Source of the DNA: Hyphomicrobiales bacterium
GTDB lineage: Bacteria > Pseudomonadota > Alphaproteobacteria > Rhizobiales > Rhizobiaceae
Direction of reading: 5' to 3'
Length of the DNA stretch: 64,000 nt
Assembly: GCA_900466575.1 (NCBI GenBank)
Contig: UBMP01000014.1
Location: forward strand, 1-64,000
Made by a program: the position numbers and the translations under genes. This document shows, piece by piece, positions 9,378-18,149 of the stretch; position 1 is the first letter of the stretch; each line of letters begins with the position of its first letter. The notes under the pieces are model-generated. The model did no database searches, had not been told where the DNA came from, and saw only the letters and a list, made by a program, of their open reading frames with translations.

Positions 9378-11039
9378 ATGCGTGAAGCAGCGGCGGGCAC
9401 CGGCGGTTTGAAGAAGCCAGGCAGCCGCGATATGGTCGCCGGCCTCTCGGTCGCCGGCCTACTGCTTCCGGAAGCCGTTGCCTATGCAACCATTGCCGGC
9501 TTGCCGCCCGGCCGCGCCGTCTATGCGGCGGTGGCGGGCTGTTTTGTCTATGCGCTGATCGGGCGAAGCCGCTTTGCAGTGGTTTCCGCCACATCTTCGT
9601 CGGCCGCAATCCTCGCCGCCATGCTGGCGACCTTCCCGGGCGATGCGGCAACCAGGTCCGTGCTGGCAACGCTTGCGATTGCCATTGCCGGCCTGGTCTT
9701 TCTGGGCGCCCGGGCCTTTCGGCTCGGCCTGCTCACCGGCTTCATCGCAAGACCGGTCCTGCGCGGCTTCGCCTTCGGGCTTGCCGTGTCGATCATTCTG
9801 CATCAATTGCCCTCAATTACCGGCGTTCCGGTCAAGGCGGACGATATTTTCGATTTCATTGCCGGGCTTGCGAGAAGTATTCCGGAATGGAAGCCGGCAG
9901 GGCTCATTGCTGCGGCTCTATCGCTCGCCGTCCTCTTTGGCACCCGCCGCTGGCCGCTGTTTCCGGCCGCCTTCGCTGTGGTGATCGTCGGGGCGAGCCT
10001 GTCGCTGGCGCTCGATCTTCCCCGCTATGGCCTCAAGGAAACGGGCCTGCTGTCCCTGACGCTGGAATGGCCGCACTGGCCGGATCTCGCGCTTGCCGAC
10101 CTCTCGCGCCTGATCCAGCTGACGCTACCCCTCGTGCTGATCCTCTTTGCCGAAAGCTGGGGGACGATGCGGGCGCTGGCGCTCCGCCACGGCGACACGA
10201 TCGAGCCCGACCGCGAACTGGCAGCGCTTGGCGTTTCCAACATCGCGGCAGCGCTCGTTCAGGGCATGCCGGTCGGCGCCGGCTTTTCTGCAGGCAACGC
10301 CAATGAGGCTGCTGGCGCAGAAAGCCGCTGGTCGAGCCTCATTTCCGCGGGCGCGCTCGCCGTGCTGGTCATCGTCGCTTCCGGCTTGATCGCACACCTC
10401 CCCGAGGCGGTACTGGCCGCAATCGTCATTTCGGCGCTGGCCCACGCACTCGACCCCTCGCCGCTCATCCGGCTCTGGAAGATCGACCGCGACCAGTGGA
10501 TTGCGCTCGCCGCCGCCGCTGGCGTCCTCGCTTTCGGCGTTGTCAACGGCATGTTGCTGGCCGTTGCCTTTTCGGTTGCGGCCCTTATCAGCCGGCTCGC
10601 CCTCCCGCAGATCGCCCGCCTCGGTCGCCTGCCGGGCACGCGTGACTTCGCCGATATCGGCCGCCATCCTGAAGCCGAGGTGCCGAAAAACATCGGCATC
10701 TGGCGCCCCTCCGAACCGCTCTTCTTCGCCAATGCCGAACGGACGCTTGCCACCATCGCGGCAGAGGCCGAGAAAGATGATGCCATCCGTGTTGTCATCC
10801 TCAGTCTCGAGGAGACCTTCAATGTGGACAGCACGGCGCTCGAAGCAATTCAGGAAACGGACAAGCGGATTGCCGCCACGGGGCGAACCTTTCTGCTCGC
10901 CCGCGCCCGCGACCCGGTACGCGATATCCTGACTGCCGCCGGGGCTGACAGTCTCGTAGGCCGGGCCTATTACAGCGTTGAGGATACAGCCGAAGCCGCT
11001 CGCAGGATCGTCACGGAGACATTGCGCCATGAGCCATAA
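9378..11039 (+). CDS. SulP family anion transporter with STAS domain
   Basis: The 553-residue product is an inner-membrane SulP/SLC26 transporter for sulfate or another small anion. An opening segment LLLPEAVAYATIAGLPP (about 28-45) is the SulP hallmark. About ten to twelve hydrophobic helices fill residues 20-400, and a cytosolic STAS domain lies at about 430-545 with LEETFNVDSTALEAI, whose DST is the site phosphorylated in related domains. It begins 12 bases after the epimerase stop and its end overlaps the next gene by 11 bases. The substrate is not predictable from sequence alone. Confidence 0.9.
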   Translation: MREAAAGTGGLKKPGSRDMVAGLSVAGLLLPEAVAYATIAGLPPGRAVYAAVAGCFVYALIGRSRFAVVSATSSSAAILAAMLATFPGDAATRSVLATLAIAIAGLVFLGARAFRLGLLTGFIARPVLRGFAFGLAVSIILHQLPSITGVPVKADDIFDFIAGLARSIPEWKPAGLIAAALSLAVLFGTRRWPLFPAAFAVVIVGASLSLALDLPRYGLKETGLLSLTLEWPHWPDLALADLSRLIQLTLPLVLILFAESWGTMRALALRHGDTIEPDRELAALGVSNIAAALVQGMPVGAGFSAGNANEAAGAESRWSSLISAGALAVLVIVASGLIAHLPEAVLAAIVISALAHALDPSPLIRLWKIDRDQWIALAAAAGVLAFGVVNGMLLAVAFSVAALISRLALPQIARLGRLPGTRDFADIGRHPEAEVPKNIGIWRPSEPLFFANAERTLATIAAEAEKDDAIRVVILSLEETFNVDSTALEAIQETDKRIAATGRTFLLARARDPVRDILTAAGADSLVGRAYYSVEDTAEAARRIVTETLRHEP

Positions 11040-11646
11040 TTTCCAACCCAGGCTGCACCCGGTCCCGATCGAGGACATTCGCCCGACACAGATGACGGTC
11101 GGCATGCGCGAGGTCTATCGCAAGCGCCGCGAATGGCGCGACATGGCGCCTGCCGAGGATGGCGATTTCCTCGGTCACCATATGCTGCCGGCGGTCGTCG
11201 GACCCAGGCAACGCTTCTGGATCGTCGATCACCATCATCTGGCGCTGGCGCTGCACAAGGAGGGCGTGAAACGCGTTCTCGTTTCGCAGATCGCGGACCT
11301 CAGCGCTCTCGGCAAGGACGAATTCCTGACCTTCATGGAAAACCGCAATTGGCTGCACGCCTTCGATGAAGAAGGCCAGCGCCGTCCTCTCAAGGACCTG
11401 CCGAAGCGCATCTGGGACCTGAAGGATGACCCGTTCCGTTCGCTCGCCGGCGCCGTGCGCGAGGCGGGCGGCTATGCCAAGGTCGATACCCCCTATACCG
11501 AATTCCTCTGGGCGGACTTCTATCGCCGCCGCCTGAAACGACCGGAGACTGACGACGAATTTGACGATGCCGCCGAAAAGGCCATCAAGCTATCACGCAG
11601 CAAGGATGCCAGGCATCTGCCCGGCTGGGTGGATGGCGGCAAATAA
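11029..11646 (+). CDS. ParB-like (ParBc_2) nuclease-fold protein
   Basis: This 205-residue protein belongs to the ParB/sulfiredoxin fold family (the ParBc_2 group) rather than to true plasmid or chromosome ParB. Visible features are PIEDIRPTQMTVG near residue 13, VYRKRREWRDM, and a histidine-rich core FWIVDHHHLALALHKEG at about residues 64-80. There is no HTH domain like that of segregation ParB. Its start overlaps the SulP stop by 11 bases, so translation is probably coupled. The function is unknown; members may act as nucleases, ATPases or redox enzymes. Confidence 0.8.
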   Translation: MSHNFQPRLHPVPIEDIRPTQMTVGMREVYRKRREWRDMAPAEDGDFLGHHMLPAVVGPRQRFWIVDHHHLALALHKEGVKRVLVSQIADLSALGKDEFLTFMENRNWLHAFDEEGQRRPLKDLPKRIWDLKDDPFRSLAGAVREAGGYAKVDTPYTEFLWADFYRRRLKRPETDDEFDDAAEKAIKLSRSKDARHLPGWVDGGK

Positions 11647-11680
11647 AAAGCCGGCTTGCATGGAAACAAGCCGGCCTTTC
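11645..11680. terminator. Bidirectional intrinsic terminator
   Basis: GCCGGCTTG (11650-11658) pairs with CAAGCCGGC (11667-11675). A run of A lies on the left and CTTTC on the right, so the hairpin can stop both the ParB-like gene (plus) and gabD (minus), whose stops flank it. Confidence 0.75.
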
Positions 11681-11698
11681 GCATTCATAGTGCCTGTC

Positions 11699-13177
11699 TC
11701 AGACGCTCAGGCAGAGATACTTGATCTCGGTATAGTCGTCGATGCCGTACTTGGAGCCTTCGCGGCCCTGACCGGACTGTTTGATGCCCCCAAAGGGCGC
11801 GACTTCCGTGGAGATCAGGCCGGTATTGATTCCGACCATGCCATATTCCAGCGCTTCCGCGACGCGGAAGATCTTCGAGACATCCTTCGAGTAGAAATAG
11901 GACGCGAGGCCGAACTCGGTATTGTTCGCCATCTCGATCACGTCGTCTTCCGTCTCGAACTTGAAGAGCGGCGCGACGGGACCGAAGGTCTCTTCGCGGG
12001 CGATCTTCATCTCCGTCGTCACGCCGGTCAGAACGGTGGGCTGGAAGAACAGGCCACCACGTGCATCCGGCTTGCCGCCGAGCTTGACAGAGGCGCCCTT
12101 CGACAGAGCATCCGAGATGTGGTCCTCGACCTTTTCCAACGCCTTTTCGGTGATCAGCGGGCCGGCGTTGACGCCATCCTCGAAGCCGTCACCGACCTTG
12201 ATCTGCGAAACGCGAGCCGCGAGCTTCTCGGCAAAGGCATCATAGACGCCCGACTGAACATAAAGCCGGTTGGCGCAGACGCAGGTCTGGCCGTTGTTGC
12301 GATACTTCGACACAATCGCACCTTCGACAGCGGCATCGAGATCGGCATCGTCGAACACGATGAAAGGCGCATTGCCGCCCAGCTCGAGGCCGAGCTTCAT
12401 GATCTGGTCGGCCGCCTGCCGCATCAGGATGCGGCCGACATTGGTGGACCCCGTGAAGGTCAGCTTGCGCACCTTGTCGTTCTCGGTGAATTCCTTGCCG
12501 ATCGACGAGGAATCCGTGCCCGGAACGACGTTGAAGATGCCGGCCGGCACACCTGCGCGCTCGGCAAGGATAGCGAGCGACAGCGCCGAAAGCGGCGTTT
12601 CGGCCGCGGGCTTTGATACCATGGCGCAACCGACAGCGACGGCAGGGGCCATCTTGCGGGCGAGCATCGCGTTCGGGAAGTTCCACGGCGTGATCGCCGC
12701 GACAACGCCGACCGGCTGCTTGATGATGATGATCCGCTTGTCGCCCTGATGGCCGGGGATCGTGTCGCCATAGACGCGCTTGGCCTCTTCGCCGAACCAT
12801 TCGACATAGGATGCGCCATAGAGAATTTCGCCCCGCGCTTCCGGCCACGGCTTGCCCATTTCCATGGTCAGGATCGTGGCAAGATCGTCGGCATTGGCGA
12901 CCATCAGGTCATAGAGCTTGCGCAGCACCGCCGCGCGCTCCTTGCCGGTCTTCTTCGCCCAGGCCTTCTGCGCCTTGTAGGCGGCATCGACGGCACGCGC
13001 AGCTTCCGCGCGGCCCATGTCGGGCAGCGTGGCAACGTGCTCACCGGTCGACGGGTTGGTGACATCGAAGGTCTTGCCGCTGTCGCTCTTGGCCAGCCAT
13101 TCGCCGCCGATGACGGCCTTGTCCGTGACAAGGCTCGCATCCTTCAGCTTGGCAATCAGCTTGTCTGAAATCGCCAT
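11699..13177 (-). CDS. gabD: Succinate-semialdehyde dehydrogenase
   Basis: This 492-residue aldehyde dehydrogenase oxidises succinate semialdehyde to succinate with NAD(P)+, the second step of GABA breakdown. The cofactor motif FTGSTNVGR, the catalytic Glu in LELGGNAPF and the catalytic Cys in NNGQTCVCANR are all present in the expected order. The start at 13177 (MAISDKL) is chosen because upstream in-frame sequence is inside gabT. It lies four bases after the gabT stop, so gabT-gabD form one operon on the minus strand, ended by the terminator at 11645. Confidence 0.95.
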   Translation of the reverse strand: MAISDKLIAKLKDASLVTDKAVIGGEWLAKSDSGKTFDVTNPSTGEHVATLPDMGRAEAARAVDAAYKAQKAWAKKTGKERAAVLRKLYDLMVANADDLATILTMEMGKPWPEARGEILYGASYVEWFGEEAKRVYGDTIPGHQGDKRIIIIKQPVGVVAAITPWNFPNAMLARKMAPAVAVGCAMVSKPAAETPLSALSLAILAERAGVPAGIFNVVPGTDSSSIGKEFTENDKVRKLTFTGSTNVGRILMRQAADQIMKLGLELGGNAPFIVFDDADLDAAVEGAIVSKYRNNGQTCVCANRLYVQSGVYDAFAEKLAARVSQIKVGDGFEDGVNAGPLITEKALEKVEDHISDALSKGASVKLGGKPDARGGLFFQPTVLTGVTTEMKIAREETFGPVAPLFKFETEDDVIEMANNTEFGLASYFYSKDVSKIFRVAEALEYGMVGINTGLISTEVAPFGGIKQSGQGREGSKYGIDDYTEIKYLCLSV

Positions 13178-13181
13178 ATGA

Positions 13182-14462
13182 TCACGCCTCCTTCGCGCAT
13201 TCGATGAGAGTGGTTTCCAGAATGTCGAGCGCTTCGGCGAAGACATCGTCCGGAATGGTGAGCGGTGCGAGGAAGCGGATGACATTGCCGTAAACGCCGC
13301 AGGTCAAGAGGATCAGGCCCTTTTCCAGTGCCTTCTCGCGCACCTTGTTGGTGAACTCCGGGCTCGGGGTCTTCGTTCCGGCGACGTTGAATTCGACGGC
13401 ATTCATGAAGCCCGGACCGCGAATATCGGCGATCTGCGGAACCGAAGACGACAGCGACGACAGGCGCTGCTTGAGGCGATTGCCGAGCTGGGTCGCACGG
13501 TCGCAGAGGTTCTCGTCCTTGATGACGTCGAGAACGGCGAGACCCGCCGCAACACCGATCGGGTTGCCGCCATAGGTGCCGCCGAGGCCGCCGGGGCCGG
13601 GTGCATCCATGAGATCGGCGCGACCGGTGACGGCTGCAATCGGGAAGCCGCCGCCAAGGCCCTTGGCCATGGTGGTGATGTCGGCCACGACGTCATACTT
13701 CTCCATCGCAAACAGCGAACCCGTGCGGGCAAAGCCGGTCTGCACTTCGTCGGCGATCAGCACGATGCCATACTTGTCGGCGATTTCGCGCAGCTTCTGC
13801 ATGAACGCGCGCGGCACTTCATAGAACCCGCCCTCGCCCTGAACCGGCTCGACGATGAAAGCGGCGACGCGGCTCGGATCGACATCGGCCTTGAACAGCT
13901 TTTCGAGCACGCCAAGCGAATCTTCCATCGTCGTGCCATGCAGCTCGACCGGGAAGGGAACGTGGAAGACATCCGGCATCATCGCGCCGAAGCCGACCTT
14001 GTAGGGCTGGACCTTGCCCGTCAGCGTCATGCCCATGAAGGTACGGCCATGGAAAGCGCCCGTGAAAGCCACGATGGCGGAACGGTTGGTGGCGGCGCGC
14101 GCGATCTTCACGGCGTTTTCGACCGCTTCCGCGCCCGTCGTCACGAAGATCGTCTTCTTCTTGAAATTGCCGGGAACGGCATCGTTCAGGCGCTCGGCCA
14201 GCTCGACATAATTCTCATACGGCACGACCTGGTGGCAGGTATGCGTGAAGCTGTCGAGCTGCGCCTTGACGGCCTCGATAACGCGCGGATGGCGGTGGCC
14301 GGTGTTGACGACGGCGATGCCGGCCGCGAAGTCGATGTAGCGGCGGCCCTCGATATCCCAGATCTCGGCGTTTTCTGCCTTCTGGGCATAGACCTGCGTG
14401 GTCACGCCCACGCCGCGCGAAATGGCATCAGCCCGGCGGGCCGCAACTTCGGTATTCTGCAT
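13182..14462 (-). CDS. gabT: 4-aminobutyrate aminotransferase
   Basis: This 426-residue class III aminotransferase moves the amino group of GABA to 2-oxoglutarate, giving succinate semialdehyde and glutamate. Key motifs are the GAEAVENAVKIAR PLP-phosphate segment, DEVQTGFARTG and the PLP lysine in TTMAKGLGGGFP. The ATG at 14462 is preferred to a TTG four codons upstream because GGAG sits eight bases before it. It is divergent from a MerR-XRE-cupin regulator at 14598, with 135 bases between the starts, which makes that regulator a likely controller of the operon. Confidence 0.95.
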   Translation of the reverse strand: MQNTEVAARRADAISRGVGVTTQVYAQKAENAEIWDIEGRRYIDFAAGIAVVNTGHRHPRVIEAVKAQLDSFTHTCHQVVPYENYVELAERLNDAVPGNFKKKTIFVTTGAEAVENAVKIARAATNRSAIVAFTGAFHGRTFMGMTLTGKVQPYKVGFGAMMPDVFHVPFPVELHGTTMEDSLGVLEKLFKADVDPSRVAAFIVEPVQGEGGFYEVPRAFMQKLREIADKYGIVLIADEVQTGFARTGSLFAMEKYDVVADITTMAKGLGGGFPIAAVTGRADLMDAPGPGGLGGTYGGNPIGVAAGLAVLDVIKDENLCDRATQLGNRLKQRLSSLSSSVPQIADIRGPGFMNAVEFNVAGTKTPSPEFTNKVREKALEKGLILLTCGVYGNVIRFLAPLTIPDDVFAEALDILETTLIECAKEA

Positions 14463-14597
14463 CGTCGTCTCCAAACGGATGGGGAAATCTTGTCGCCTCC
14501 TCGGCGCGACAAAAACTTTGCATTTTTTCTGTAGACTTGCAATATGGTCTGGCGGATATTTTTCCCGTAGAGGATATCGGACAACCGAGGCGGTGAG

Positions 14598-15416
14598 ATG
14601 ACGGAAACGGTGCGATTCAAGATTGCCGAAGCGGCCCGCATGGCCGGCGTTTCAGCCTCGACGCTGCGCCTGTGGGAAAGCCAGGGCCTGATCGAGCCGG
14701 TGCGCACCGAAACCGGCCAGCGCCTCTATGAACAGACGCATATCGACCGGCTGAAGAAAATCAGCTGGCTGCGCAGCGAAAAGGGCATCAACCCCGCCGC
14801 GATCCGCGACAATCTCGCCGCCGAAGAGCCACAGCCCGCCAAGCCGAAGAGGACCGCGCGCCGCGCGCCGGCGCAGCAGATGGGCGCGAAAATCCGCAAA
14901 CTCCGCCGAGACGCCGGCGAAACGCTGGACAAGGTCTCGCAGGAGACCGGCATTTCCGCCTCCCTGCTCTCGACTTTCGAGCGCACGTCGCAAGGCCTGT
15001 CGCTCAAATCGCTGCACGACCTCGCCCACCATTTCGGCACGTCCTTCTCGGCGCTGAGCGGCACTGGCGGCACCCGCACCAGCGAATCGCTCATCCGCAG
15101 CGGCCGCTGGACCTCTTGGCCCGCCACCACGACCGGCGTCAGCGTGCAGGTGCTCGCCGAAGGCCGCAACATGATGGACTGCCACCGCTTCGTGTTGGCG
15201 CCGGGCGCCACAAGCGAAGGCGCCTACGCCCACGAAGGCGAGGAATTCATGCATATTCTGACCGGCACCATGGAAATCGTCCTCGACGACGACCGCTTCT
15301 TCATCCTCTCCGAAGGCGACAGCTTCTACTTCGAAAGTCGGCGGCCGCATTCGTGGCGAAACCTGAGCGAAGGCGAGACGGTGCTGCTGTGGATCAATAC
15401 GCCGGCGTCGTTCTGA
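14598..15416 (+). CDS. MerR-XRE-cupin fusion transcriptional regulator
   Basis: A 272-residue protein with three recognisable modules. Residues 7-75 form a MerR winged helix (KIAEAARMAGVSASTLRLWE and GLIEPVRTETGQRLY). Residues about 93-152 form an XRE-type helix-turn-helix (IRKLRRDAGETLDKVSQ, then GISASLLSTFERTSQGLSL). Residues about 180-268 form a cupin barrel with HEGEEFMHILTGTMEI and PHSWRN. The cupin probably senses a small effector such as a GABA-pathway metabolite; that is inferred from the divergent gabTD operon. Two unrelated DNA-binding domains in one chain is unusual. Confidence 0.88.
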   Translation: MTETVRFKIAEAARMAGVSASTLRLWESQGLIEPVRTETGQRLYEQTHIDRLKKISWLRSEKGINPAAIRDNLAAEEPQPAKPKRTARRAPAQQMGAKIRKLRRDAGETLDKVSQETGISASLLSTFERTSQGLSLKSLHDLAHHFGTSFSALSGTGGTRTSESLIRSGRWTSWPATTTGVSVQVLAEGRNMMDCHRFVLAPGATSEGAYAHEGEEFMHILTGTMEIVLDDDRFFILSEGDSFYFESRRPHSWRNLSEGETVLLWINTPASF

Positions 15417-15423
15417 GGAGGAT

Positions 15424-15807
15424 TTATCGAGCGGAAGCTATGTCGGTCTGCGCGAAATCCACACCGACATAGAGAAGTGGCGCAGCCCGCTCGCTTGCCA
15501 GAGCGTACGCAAAACAGTCGCCGAAGTTCAATCCTGCCGGATGAGAGCCTTTTCCCCACCGCGCATAGGCATCGGCCACCAGTCGCGCTGAAGCTGACGT
15601 AACAGGTGCTATCTCGAAACCAAGGCCATCAAGCAGACGACGCATTTCTTCGCCTACGCCACGGCGATCGGCAACAATCAAAGCTTCGGCAGTAGTGCCA
15701 GCCGAAATTGCCAGCGCCTCAGCGCTCTCAAGGACATCCATGCAGGCATCGGAATCGGCTTCGCCCAGAAGAATTGCCATGAGAGCGGACGTATCCACGA
15801 CGATCAT
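15424..15807 (-). CDS. vapC: PIN-domain toxin, VapC family
   Basis: A 127-residue PIN ribonuclease, probably the toxin of a type II pair that cleaves tRNA or rRNA. The four acidic positions of the PIN site are seen: Asp5 in VVDTSALMAIL, Glu near 41 in TTAEALIV, Asp near 97 in NFGDCFAYALA, and Asp near 116 in VGVDFAQTD. Its start overlaps the antitoxin stop by four bases, so the two genes are translationally coupled. The stop is eight bases from the stop of the convergent regulator gene. Confidence 0.88.
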   Translation of the reverse strand: MIVVDTSALMAILLGEADSDACMDVLESAEALAISAGTTAEALIVADRRGVGEEMRRLLDGLGFEIAPVTSASARLVADAYARWGKGSHPAGLNFGDCFAYALASERAAPLLYVGVDFAQTDIASAR

Positions 15808-16061
15808 CGTGGCATCCCATCCTCATCATAAAGATCGTTCTGGCTACGGGCAGCATCGGGGCCGGATGCCGCTTTCCTCGTTCCTATCGAGCGCAGCTCC
15901 TGCATGAGCGCACGCCGCTCGGCAACATCTGGCGTTCGATGAACGGCCACCAGTCGCGCCGCCGGGCGACCGTGCCGCGTCAGCACGACCTCATCTCCAG
16001 CCTCTGCCCGGCGGACAAGCTCGGTCAACTGCCCCTTCGCGTCCGAAACGGAAATCCGCAT
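15804..16061 (-). CDS. Phd/YefM-type antitoxin
   Basis: This 85-residue protein is the antitoxin partner of the PIN toxin. Residues 1-50 (RISVSDAKGQLTELVRRAEA, then VVLTRHGRPAARLV) are the prevent-host-death fold that binds DNA and represses the operon. The C-terminal part is longer and charged, ending in an acidic tail (DLYDEDGMPR) likely to wrap the toxin. The start at 16061 is preferred to an in-frame ATG nine codons upstream because the family begins at MRISVSDAK. Vap antitoxins of the Phd class with PIN toxins are well known. Confidence 0.85.
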   Translation of the reverse strand: MRISVSDAKGQLTELVRRAEAGDEVVLTRHGRPAARLVAVHRTPDVAERRALMQELRSIGTRKAASGPDAARSQNDLYDEDGMPR

Positions 16062-16218
16062 GGCTCGTCCTCGCTGCTGCGCGATCATTTCTCAAAAAAT
16101 AGACCATCTCATGGTCCAATTCAATCTCAACATCCGGCGCAGATGAACAAGATAAATGATGCGCGGCGCAATCGCGCCCGGACAAGAAGCAACGAAATCA
16201 GCCCGTTCGGCACGAGGT

Positions 16219-16259
16219 TGTCACCTATGTCTTAGGGACAATCTGTTACCTATCTCTTC
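16219..16259. repeat. Possible insertion-sequence end relic
   Basis: TGTCACCTATGTCTT (16219-16233) and TGTTACCTATCTCTT (16244-16258) are near-direct repeats 25 bases apart. This tandem motif looks like the terminal region of some transposons in alphaproteobacteria, but no transposase is present. It lies between the toxin-antitoxin pair and a tRNA gene. Confidence 0.35.
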
Positions 16260-16281
16260 GGTATGGACACAATGAGAAAAA

Positions 16282-16356
16282 TGGAGCGGGCGAAGGGATT
16301 CGAACCCTCGACCCCAACCTTGGCAAGGTTGTGCTCTACCCCTGAGCTACACCCGC
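16282..16356 (-). tRNA. tRNA-Gly (GCC)
   Basis: Read on the minus strand, the gene folds into a full cloverleaf. The acceptor stem pairs GCGGGTG with CGCCCGC (one G-T pair), followed by discriminator T and an encoded CCA at 16284-16282. The D arm carries AGCTCAGGGGTAGAGC, the anticodon loop CTTGCCAAG gives anticodon GCC for glycine, and the T arm reads GAGGGTTCGAATCCC. It decodes GGC and GGT. It stands alone, next to a toxin-antitoxin pair, and tRNA 3' ends are frequent integration sites. Confidence 0.97.
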
Positions 16357-16604
16357 TCAACCAACCGGCCTGGGTAAGTCAATGGCCGTGGAAGCGTCCC
16401 CGACTTGCGGCGACGGGCGCTATATGACCCAAGGCCTTTTCAATTGCAACAGGGAAAATCGCGTTCGGTGAAGATTTTTTGACGCAAGCGATTTTTGAAG
16501 GAAGATCAAGGGCAACCGGGCAGGGCGTGGAACGATTGCATCAGAAGGTTTTGCGGCCTATTGGGGATGCTCCAATTGCAAACTTCATGCGCGGGACTTC
16601 ATTG

Positions 16605-17111
16605 ATGAGCGGCACGCCGAAAACCGACAAGGACCTGTTCGATTTCCTCGACAGTCTTGGAATCGACTATGTGAACCACGAACACCGGCCGGTCTTTACC
16701 GTCGCAGAAGGCCAGGACCTGCGCGACGCCATCCCCGGCGGGCACACGAAGAACCTGTTCATCAAGGACAAGAAGAGCCGCTACTTCCTGCTGACCGTCG
16801 AGGAACATGCGACGGTCGACCTGAAATCGGTGCATACGCTGATCGGCGGCTCGGGCCGCGTCTCGTTCGGCTCGGCGGAAAAGCTGACGGAATATCTCGG
16901 CGTCGTGCCGGGCTCGGTGACGGCGCTGGGCGCGATCAATGATACGGAACATCAGGTGACGTTCATTCTCGATGCAGACCTGATGCAAAGCGAGATCATC
17001 AATTGCCACCCCTTGCGCAACAGCGCCACGACATCGATCAAGCGCGACGATTTGCTGAGATTCATGGAGGCAACGGGCCACGAGGCCATTGTCTTGAAAG
17101 TCACCGAGTGA
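16605..17111 (+). CDS. ProX/YbaK-family aminoacyl-tRNA deacylase
   Basis: A 168-residue cytosolic editing protein of the YbaK/ProX family, which hydrolyses misacylated tRNA such as Ala-tRNA(Pro). The family core is visible: PVFTVAEGQDL, GGHTKNLFIKDKKSRYFL (with the conserved Lys) and a Gly-rich SFGSAEKLTEYLGVVPGSVT followed by ALGAIND. The start at 16605 (MSGTPKTDK) fits the family length; an upstream in-frame ATG at 16479 would add 42 unlikely residues. It shows no close operon partner; the thioredoxin gene starts 57 bases later. Confidence 0.88.
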   Translation: MSGTPKTDKDLFDFLDSLGIDYVNHEHRPVFTVAEGQDLRDAIPGGHTKNLFIKDKKSRYFLLTVEEHATVDLKSVHTLIGGSGRVSFGSAEKLTEYLGVVPGSVTALGAINDTEHQVTFILDADLMQSEIINCHPLRNSATTSIKRDDLLRFMEATGHEAIVLKVTE

Positions 17112-17168
17112 CATACGATCTTTAGCACTGAAAAAGTCCGCGCCAACGGGCGCGACGGGAGCACTTCG

Positions 17169-18149
17169 ATGAGCGGCGATTACAATCCTTATGGTTCTTC
17201 TTACCGTGGCACGATGAATGCCTCGGCCTCCTTTGGCGGCAAGCCCGCAAGCCCGGCAGCGGGCGGCGGCGACCTGATCAAGGAGACGACGACCGCGGCC
17301 TTTCCGCGCGACGTCCTTGAGGAATCGAAGAATCAGCCCGTTCTCGTCGATTTCTGGGCTCCCTGGTGCGGCCCCTGCCGGCAATTGACCCCGATCATCG
17401 AGCGGGTGGTCAAGGAAGCAGGCGGACGCGTCAAGCTCGTCAAGATGAACATTGACGACCACCCGGAATATGCCGGCCAGATGGGCATCCAGTCGATCCC
17501 GGCCGTCGTTGCCTTCGTCAACGGTCGCCCGGCCGATGGCTTCATGGGCGCGATCCCGGAAAGCCAGATTCGCCAGTTCATCGAGAAGATCGCAGGCGCC
17601 GCGCCCGGCGACGATCAGGCGGAAGCCATTGCCGAAACGCTGGTGCAGGCCGGCGAACTGCTCGCCGCTCGTGATGCCAGCGGTGCCGCCTCGCTCTACG
17701 CGGCGGTTCTTCAGGCCGATCCTGAAAACATCGCGGCCCTTGCCGGGATGGCGCAATGCATGATCCTCGCCGACCAGCACGACCGCGCGCTGGGTCTCAT
17801 TGACAGTCTCGATGACGAGAAGAAAGCCGATCCGGCCATCGTCGCCGTGCGCAAGTCGCTGGAGCAGTATGAGGAAGCGCGCAAGCTCGGCGATCCGAAA
17901 GCGCTGGAACACGAATTGCTGCTGAACCCGGACAATCACGAGGCGCGCATGAAGCTCGCCAAGATCGCCAATGTCCAGGGCAACCGCCAGGACGCCGCCG
18001 ACCACCTTCTTTACATCATGAAGAAGGATCGCACCTTCGAAGACGATGGTGCACGGCGGGAACTGCTGAATTTCTTCGACGTTTGGGGACCCAAGGAGCC
18101 GGCGACGACCTACGCGCGACGTAAGATGTCTTCGATCCTGTTTTCGTGA
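17169..18149 (+). CDS. Thioredoxin-TPR protein (CnoX-like)
   Basis: The 326-residue protein joins a thioredoxin fold (residues about 40-145) to a C-terminal TPR-like helical region (about 155-320). The active site WCGPC is at 66-70, so redox activity is expected, unlike E. coli CnoX where the motif is altered. The Gly/Ser-rich first 35 residues look disordered. The C-terminal region contains repeats such as ARDASGAASLYAAVLQADPE. CnoX-type proteins protect clients from overoxidation and hand them to chaperones. The name is given from domain layout; the start ATG has GGGAGCAC upstream. Confidence 0.87.
   Translation: MSGDYNPYGSSYRGTMNASASFGGKPASPAAGGGDLIKETTTAAFPRDVLEESKNQPVLVDFWAPWCGPCRQLTPIIERVVKEAGGRVKLVKMNIDDHPEYAGQMGIQSIPAVVAFVNGRPADGFMGAIPESQIRQFIEKIAGAAPGDDQAEAIAETLVQAGELLAARDASGAASLYAAVLQADPENIAALAGMAQCMILADQHDRALGLIDSLDDEKKADPAIVAVRKSLEQYEEARKLGDPKALEHELLLNPDNHEARMKLAKIANVQGNRQDAADHLLYIMKKDRTFEDDGARRELLNFFDVWGPKEPATTYARRKMSSILFS

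Noticed and set aside
11029-11646. Chromosome-segregation ParB with a nearby origin
   Set aside because: The protein lacks the ParB helix-turn-helix, there is no parA and no parS-like site, and it belongs to the ParBc_2 group.
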